Assembly (NCBI GenBank): GCA_050954505.1
Contig: JBPBPY010000137.1
Coordinates: 1-9,326, forward strand
DNA from: JAQGMO01 sp050954505
Lineage (GTDB): Bacteria > Pseudomonadota > Gammaproteobacteria > Burkholderiales > Burkholderiaceae_D
Direction of reading: 5' to 3'
DNA: 9,326 nucleotides
Shown one piece after another: positions 5,312 through 9,326 of the stretch; the first letter of the stretch is position 1; every line of letters begins with the position of its first letter. A program made the translations under genes and the position numbers. Below the pieces are notes generated by a model. The model ran no database searches. It was not told where the DNA came from and worked only from the letters and a program-made list of their open reading frames with translations.

Positions 5312-7900
5312 TCAATTTTCCGTCCCAGGATCAACCGTGCCGGTCGGGATATTCTGGCGCTCGCCAATGGGCCGCAACCGGCTGCCGTCCGTGAAACGGG
5401 TGGGGGTTCGAACCCGGTTGCCAGCGTCGCTGTGTGCCGATTCTTTTTTCCCTGTTGCGGCAGCCGGCTTCCCGGTTGCCGCAGGCCTGCCTTGATCGGC
5501 TGCCCGTTCTTCACGCTCCACGCCTTCAAGCAGCATCGCGAGCATCAATTTGCGTTCCGCCAACGGCAGATCGTTAATGGTGGTCAAGGCAGAGAAAGTG
5601 CGCTCTTCATCCGTTGGCACGGCTGGGGTCTGCGCTTGCCTGCGTTGTGCCTCTGCCGCGGCATCTGCATCGGCAGCAGCTTTGGCAGCATCGGCAGCGG
5701 CTTTGGCAGCTTCGGCAGCTTCGGCAGCTTCGGCAGCTTCGGCGGCTTCGGCAGCCTGCCGGGCCGCCAGCACTTGTGCCTCTGCCGCAGCCTGCTGCGT
5801 TTGCGCCGCTGCGGTTTCGATCGCCAGTTTTTCCTGATCGCGTTTGAGCTGATAGGGATTCGAGACCGGAATCGGTTGATAATATTCCGCGATCCAGGTC
5901 TTGAAGGTGGCGTTCAGGACAGCCTGTTTTTCCTCTTCGGTGTTACCTTGCGACGAAATCGGGACCTCGATGTTGCGCTCATTGCTGGCCGGCAGGCGTC
6001 CAGTGATCAATGCCAGCGCCATGGTGCCGATCAGGGTTTCCATCATGGAGTCGGTTCGCAAGGCGCCGAATTTTTCGCCATGGATCTTGACGATCGACGG
6101 CAGGCAAGCCTTGAAAATGCGTTGCATCTGCAGCTGCTGCATCGGATCGAGTTCCGCATCACCGCCACCGGCCATGGGCAGGCAGACCATGGGCGCCAGG
6201 CGCAGGTAGGCCGCCACTGCATCCTTGGCAATTTCCTCGCTGGTGCTTTCACCGAACAGCGCCACATCGGCACGCGATGAAAACGGTGCAATCATTTTTT
6301 GGTACAGCTCTTCCGGGGTCAGGTTTTGCGTACCATCGCCGGTAGGCACCTTGTTGGTGGTCACCAGTTTGAAGGCATCGGAGTCGGTCGGCATGCCCGT
6401 GCAATCGGAGTACTTCTTTTTCGAACCCCATGGATCCCACGCCTTCTTGATTTCCCCCTCGTTGCTGAACAGCGGCTCGTCATATTCCACCACCGGATTG
6501 CGGCATTTCTCCCGTTTCATCTTGCCGACTTCCTCGCCATCGATGAGGTTATCCTTGGTCTTGAAGTCGGTCTGGTCCCACAAGCTCCATCCTGCCGAGG
6601 CATGGGTTTTGCCCGATGCGACATCGGCGAAGTCGAGTGAAATGAAAGCCGATTCCATGTATTTGGCAATCTGCTTGACCTTGCTTTTGCCAGTGCCGCC
6701 CAAGCCGAGGACAAACAGCAAATGGTTCGGCTTTTCCGGCACATCACGCCAGATGTGAAGATCGACATCGTCCGGCAGGCGCATGTCCTGGGGCACTTCC
6801 CAGTCATGCAGATTGAAAGGCTGCTGCAATTTCATCGCCTCGGGCACTTCGCGTTCGATCGAGCGGCATCCATGGGTGAAGAAGTTGCCGCGCACCTTTT
6901 GCCGCGTCATGGGATAACGATAATCATTGGTCATCTTGACCAGCGTTTCAGCCATGGCCAGGCGCCGGGCAGGATCACGCCAGCCCGGTGTTTCGCGCAA
7001 CGGCAATTTGTCGACAAACGAAGCCTTGCCGACATTGTATTTCTGGTCTGCCACGGCAACCAGCTTGCTGGAGTCGTAGAATTTCTTCGCATGGGCAATG
7101 GCGCCCGCATCGGTGGCCATCGCGGTCTGCGCTTCCCTGGCCGCTTTCTGCATATCGCCGGGCATTGTTTTGATGTTGTCGTCGTTCAAGACATAGGTCA
7201 GCAAATTGCGCAGGTTTTCCACCGCTGCCGATTCGGTCGTGTGCTTGCCGGTTTCGGCTGCATTTTTCAAAAATCCACGCAACAGCTTTTGCTGGGTATT
7301 GAACATGGAGATGGTCAAGGCCACGGCAGTGAAACCGACCAGCGTATCTTCGAACTTGATGGTGTAAGCACCGCCTGTGCTGCCTCCCGATGTCAGGCCG
7401 GTCTGGGCGCCGATCGATACCATCGGTGCATTCAGGGCCGCCGGTGTCAGGTAATGGCGCGCCAGTGCCCGCACCAGGAAGGGGGTGGAAAACACGGCAA
7501 TGCTGTCGGCGCCGGTCTTGGAAACCGTCTTGAACAACTGTTTGCCGATGCGCCCGATGCTGTAGTTGCCATCACTCACTTTCTCAGGCAAATTTCCAGG
7601 GATCTTGGGTTTGACAAAATAATTCCTGATGCGGCTTTCGTTGCCGGCACTGCGGTTTGCAAGGGGTTTGCCAGCCGGCCGGACGTCGCTACCGGAGGCG
7701 ACCGCAGTCGACGCGCGCGCCATGTCCTGATTTGTCATCGGAATGATCGGACCCCGTCCACTGCCGCCCACGCCGGCGCCAGCCAGGTCGTCCTGATCAT
7801 CGCCGCCCTGGCGCCGCTTGGTGAAAAACGAGGCCAACGGTAACTGACTTGATAATTTCAACTGCTTCTCCCAAAATTTCGAACGCAAACGTTTTGCCAT
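5312..7900 (-). CDS. Orphan protein with one diverged Clp/HSP100-type AAA+ module
   Basis: 862 residues. Residues 1-385 match nothing I recognise: a basic N-terminus, a polar linker (33-115), and hydrophobic stretches at about 131-160 and 186-200. An ATPase module follows: Walker A 'GLGGTGKS' (399-406), Walker B 'VVEYDE' (470-475), sensor 1 'LVTTN' (512-516), arginine finger in 'FSSRAD' (Arg543) and probable sensor 2 'GALR' (612-615). Order and spacing resemble the second AAA+ domain of ClpB. 'FSSRADVALFGESTSEEIAKD' parallels ClpB 'FLNRID...F-x-x-L-x-x-x-x-I'. It lacks a Clp N-domain, a first ATPase ring and a signal peptide. The tail (about 690-757) is an Ala/Glu/Lys/Gln helix with AAE repeats, then a polar end. 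ATP hydrolysis and hexamer formation are likely; client, partner and localisation are unknown. ATG 7900 has no clear ribosome-binding site. The coding region is certain; an unfoldase or secreted-effector role is speculative. Confidence 0.85.
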   Translation of the reverse strand: MAKRLRSKFWEKQLKLSSQLPLASFFTKRRQGGDDQDDLAGAGVGGSGRGPIIPMTNQDMARASTAVASGSDVRPAGKPLANRSAGNESRIRNYFVKPKIPGNLPEKVSDGNYSIGRIGKQLFKTVSKTGADSIAVFSTPFLVRALARHYLTPAALNAPMVSIGAQTGLTSGGSTGGAYTIKFEDTLVGFTAVALTISMFNTQQKLLRGFLKNAAETGKHTTESAAVENLRNLLTYVLNDDNIKTMPGDMQKAAREAQTAMATDAGAIAHAKKFYDSSKLVAVADQKYNVGKASFVDKLPLRETPGWRDPARRLAMAETLVKMTNDYRYPMTRQKVRGNFFTHGCRSIEREVPEAMKLQQPFNLHDWEVPQDMRLPDDVDLHIWRDVPEKPNHLLFVLGLGGTGKSKVKQIAKYMESAFISLDFADVASGKTHASAGWSLWDQTDFKTKDNLIDGEEVGKMKREKCRNPVVEYDEPLFSNEGEIKKAWDPWGSKKKYSDCTGMPTDSDAFKLVTTNKVPTGDGTQNLTPEELYQKMIAPFSSRADVALFGESTSEEIAKDAVAAYLRLAPMVCLPMAGGGDAELDPMQQLQMQRIFKACLPSIVKIHGEKFGALRTDSMMETLIGTMALALITGRLPASNERNIEVPISSQGNTEEEKQAVLNATFKTWIAEYYQPIPVSNPYQLKRDQEKLAIETAAAQTQQAAAEAQVLAARQAAEAAEAAEAAEAAEAAKAAADAAKAAADADAAAEAQRRQAQTPAVPTDEERTFSALTTINDLPLAERKLMLAMLLEGVEREERAADQGRPAATGKPAAATGKKESAHSDAGNRVRTPTRFTDGSRLRPIGERQNIPTGTVDPGTEN
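5709..5753. repeat. Five tandem 9-bp units (GCTTCGGCA) inside the AAA+ gene
   Basis: GCTTCGGCA repeats in perfect register at 5709, 5718, 5727, 5736 (last base G) and 5745. Degenerate units extend left to about 5655 and right to about 5760. On the coding strand each unit is three codons giving Ala-Ala-Glu in a helical tail. Because the unit is a multiple of three, copy-number change alters tail length without a frameshift. Confidence 0.9.
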
Positions 7901-7937
7901 CGACTAGCGCAAAACAGGACAGGATTGGGGAATACGC

Positions 7938-7990
7938 GAACTGGCTATTGCCCGCATTCGATTTTTCAGTCGAGCTGGAACTTGGCTATT
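7938..7990. repeat. Imperfect direct repeat upstream of the AAA+ start
   Basis: GAACTGGCTATT (7938-7949) recurs as GAACTTGGCTATT (7978-7990) with one inserted T, about 40 bp apart. Both lie 38-90 bp upstream of the AAA+ start codon, in the 164-bp gap after the lipoprotein gene. The spacing is near four helical turns, so paired regulator sites are possible. I found no convincing promoter hexamers or terminator in the rest of this gap. Confidence 0.6.
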
Positions 7991-8064
7991 CGGCAATACA
8001 CCGCAAGCGATAGGTGGAAGGAATCATCAAGGTAGTTCCATTTGAATCATTGTCATGCAAGGAT

Positions 8065-8187
8065 CTAGTACCGGTAATAACCACGTGGATGATAAGGCTG
8101 GTAATACCCGGGGCCGCCGACAGGAATGAATCCGACACAGCCCGACAACAAGCTCATTGCAACAATGGCAGCGAGAACAGCTTTCAT
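8065..8187 (-). CDS. Tiny Tyr/Gly/Pro-rich lipoprotein (40 residues)
   Basis: A very short gene read on the minus strand. The product starts 'MKAVLAAIVAMSLLSGCVGF': one Lys, a hydrophobic stretch, and a clear lipobox LLSGC with Cys17 as the acylation site. The mature peptide is only about 24 residues, 'CVGFIPVGGPGYYQPYHPRG' followed by YYRY, with seven Tyr, several Gly/Pro and no acidic residue. GGAG on the minus strand (over 8193-8196), five bases before the ATG, is a good ribosome-binding site. Similar short lipoproteins with Tyr/Pro/Gly tails occur in Proteobacteria, usually unannotated; their function is unknown. After Asp-free Cys-Val, outer-membrane sorting would be expected. It lies 164 bp upstream of the AAA+ gene on the same strand and is divergent from the DUF2272 gene. 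Confidence 0.8.
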   Translation of the reverse strand: MKAVLAAIVAMSLLSGCVGFIPVGGPGYYQPYHPRGYYRY

Positions 8188-8226
8188 GATGGCTCCAGTT
8201 CAAGGGATAGAAATCTGCAACGGTCC

Positions 8227-8261
8227 GATATTTGGATAAATCGAACCGATGGCAATTTATA
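8227..8261 (-). promoter_or_regulatory. Possible promoter(s) of the small lipoprotein gene
   Basis: On the minus strand two candidates overlap. One is TTGCCA (8250-8255, five of six -35 matches) with AATATC (8227-8232, three of six) at 17 bp. The other is a TATAAA -10 (8256-8261, five of six) without a good -35. Both lie in a distinctly AT-richer stretch of the divergent region. Either gives a short leader before the ribosome-binding site. Confidence 0.3.
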
Positions 8262-8283
8262 CCGTGCAGCGCGAAAACCACCT

Positions 8284-8361
8284 GTAACACTTTGCTACCG
8301 AAGGTAACGGTGTACTGGCGATTTCACCGCCACTGTCCGGCATGAAAACGGTGCCGGATTT
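8284..8361 (+). other. Cluster of three consecutive small hairpins in the divergent region
   Basis: First, GTAACAC (8284-8290) can pair with GTGTAC (8310s-8315, one bulged A) around an inner TACC-gaa-GGTA stem. Second, TGGCG (8316-8320) pairs with CGCCA (8328-8332). Third, TCCGGCA (8336-8342) pairs with TGCCGGA (8352-8358), seven perfect pairs followed by TTT. The stems lie end to end without overlap, about 85 bp before the DUF2272 start. They could be a structured leader or attenuator, or, for the third, a weak terminator. Confidence 0.4.
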
Positions 8362-8443
8362 CCTGCACTTCTCCTGTCTGCGCCTGCCCAGCGATTACAA
8401 TCTTCCTCGCATTGCTCCCTCCTGAATCTGCCGGTTTTTCTTC

Positions 8444-9326
8444 ATGCGCGCCTGTCATCTTGTTTCAATTTTGTTCATCGCACTGTCCTTGACCGCGGTA
8501 AATCGCGCCATGGCGCAGTCTTGCAGCGGCATCGGCAGCCATGCTGCGTTAGGCAATCAACTCGCCAGTCTAGCACTGCAGGAATACACGCGCTTCAATG
8601 GCCATCGCATCGACGCCGAGGGGCATTTGTGGAAATTCGGTTCGGTGGAGTCGGAAACCGAACTGTTGCATGATCCGCGTAGCGGCCTGGCCAGTGCGGC
8701 GCAGCCAGGACGCTATGCCTGGCGCCGTGTCTGGGAATACTGGCTGACGCTGGACCAGCATCGGCCTGGCAGCGCACTGGATCGCAAGGTCGTGCTGGTG
8801 CCGCAACTGATCGAAAATCCGCAGACCTCGGACGCGGCAGACGAGATTCGCTTGCGCGACCTGTTGCTGCCCGTTGACGGCGACAATTCGCTGCAATCGG
8901 CACGGCGCGAAGGCTTGAACCAGGCCGCCATCCGGGCCGCAATGAATGATTCACCATGGTCGGCAACCTTCATTTCCTTCCTGATGCATCAGGCTGGCCT
9001 GAGCGCAGAACAATTCGATTACGCCGCGGCGCACTGGCGCTATATCCAGCACGCTTTTGATGCCGACGAGACCTATGCTTATCGTGCTTGCGACGCCCGG
9101 CATGCCGTGCCTGCGGTAGGCGACCTGCTGTGTCATGCGCGCGGACAGCAGGCCCTGGAATCCTTCGATGCATGGCGCCAAGCCGTCGGTCAGCCCGGCT
9201 TCTCGATGGCGGCGCATTGCGAACTGGTCATTGATGTCGATCTGGCGGCAAAAAAAATCGAGCTGGTTGGCGGCAACGTGCTGCAATCGATTGCCAGGCG
9301 CAAGTTGAAACTCAATGAAGACAATC
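8444..9326 (+). CDS. Secreted DUF2272 family protein, 3'-truncated
   Basis: The frame opens at ATG 8444 and runs off the window with no stop (294 codons seen). An in-frame TGA at 8423 limits the start; no strong ribosome-binding site is visible. Residues 1-24 are a Sec signal peptide (hydrophobic core 'LVSILFIALSLTAV', cleavage after Ala-Met-Ala). The DUF2272 core lies at about 165-285: 'SPWSATFISFLMHQAG' (170-185), 'AAHWRYIQ' (195-202), 'PAVGDLLC' (223-230), 'AAHCELVIDV' (256-265) and 'VGGNVLQSIARR' (275-286). The order helix motif, then Gly-Asp, then His, then Gly-Gly-Asn-Val resembles an NlpC/P60-like peptidase fold. The position of the nucleophilic Cys appears to be Ser or Thr (Ser173/Thr175), so catalysis is uncertain. 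A periplasmic, cell-wall-related role is an inference. Family confidence is high, function low. Confidence 0.85.
   Translation, partial: MRACHLVSILFIALSLTAVNRAMAQSCSGIGSHAALGNQLASLALQEYTRFNGHRIDAEGHLWKFGSVESETELLHDPRSGLASAAQPGRYAWRRVWEYWLTLDQHRPGSALDRKVVLVPQLIENPQTSDAADEIRLRDLLLPVDGDNSLQSARREGLNQAAIRAAMNDSPWSATFISFLMHQAGLSAEQFDYAAAHWRYIQHAFDADETYAYRACDARHAVPAVGDLLCHARGQQALESFDAWRQAVGQPGFSMAAHCELVIDVDLAAKKIELVGGNVLQSIARRKLKLNEDN

Noticed and set aside
5709..5753. Mobile-element or CRISPR-like repeat
   Set aside because: It is an in-frame coding minisatellite with no spacers and no terminal inverted repeats.
5432..6280. 282-codon + strand frame with a (GSFGSFG) repeat opposite the AAA+ gene
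   Set aside because: The repeat is only the antisense reading of the 9-bp minisatellite. The minus frame has the AAA+ motifs and is continuous over 862 codons.
6722..7843. 373-codon + strand frame opposite the AAA+ N-terminal region
   Set aside because: Antisense shadow: His/Arg/Cys/Gln-rich composition, no motif, no ribosome-binding site.
7901..7960. PIP-box or hrp-box upstream of the AAA+ gene as evidence of a type III effector
   Set aside because: Only one TTCGC is present with no partner at 15 bp, and the GGAAC found is on the wrong strand without a matching CCAC; no secretion genes are in the window.
8027..8290. 87-codon minus-strand frame overlapping the small lipoprotein gene
   Set aside because: No ribosome-binding site and Cys/His/Arg-rich composition; the overlapping 40-residue frame has a lipobox and a GGAG site.

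Overview
The window looks like chromosomal DNA of a GC-rich Gram-negative bacterium. The evidence is a Sec signal peptide, a small lipobox lipoprotein, Shine-Dalgarno-led starts, and families common in Proteobacteria (DUF4126, DUF2127, DUF1232/YkvA, YbfB/YjiJ-type MFS, DUF3617, DUF2272). The combination and codon style suggest a betaproteobacterium, perhaps Burkholderiales/Oxalobacteraceae, but this is inference. I see no rRNA, tRNA, insertion sequence, integrase, phage gene or CRISPR array.

Left part (1-4416, all + strand). A 5'-truncated DUF4126 membrane protein is followed by a DUF2127 membrane protein and a 92-residue DUF1232 (YkvA-like) membrane protein. Next come two unrelated 12-TM major facilitator transporters: a YbfB/YjiJ-type one and a general drug/solute-type one with a clear motif A. 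The last gene is an 88-residue orphan that I do not recognise. It has its own promoter-like region, in which a four-unit 8-bp direct repeat runs up to the -35 position.

Middle and right (4586-8187, all - strand). An exported DUF3617 protein converges on the left block. Upstream of it is an 862-codon gene, the most unusual item here. It encodes a single, strongly diverged Clp/HSP100-type AAA+ module (Walker A, Walker B, sensor 1, arginine finger and probable sensor 2 all visible). Before the module is a ~385-residue unrecognised N-terminal region with hydrophobic stretches. After it is an Ala/Glu-rich helical tail encoded by a 9-bp tandem repeat. Upstream of that, same strand, sits a 40-residue Tyr/Gly/Pro-rich lipoprotein.

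Far right (8444-9326, + strand, cut by the window end). A secreted DUF2272 protein, probably of NlpC/P60-like fold, is divergent from the lipoprotein. The 256-bp divergent region holds promoter-like elements and three consecutive small hairpins.

Functional links are mostly unproven. The left block is an array of small membrane proteins and exporters. The right block has an envelope flavour (lipoprotein, periplasmic DUF3617, secreted DUF2272) around an orphan AAA+ protein whose client and partner cannot be deduced from sequence alone. No stretch longer than about 260 bases lacks a gene.
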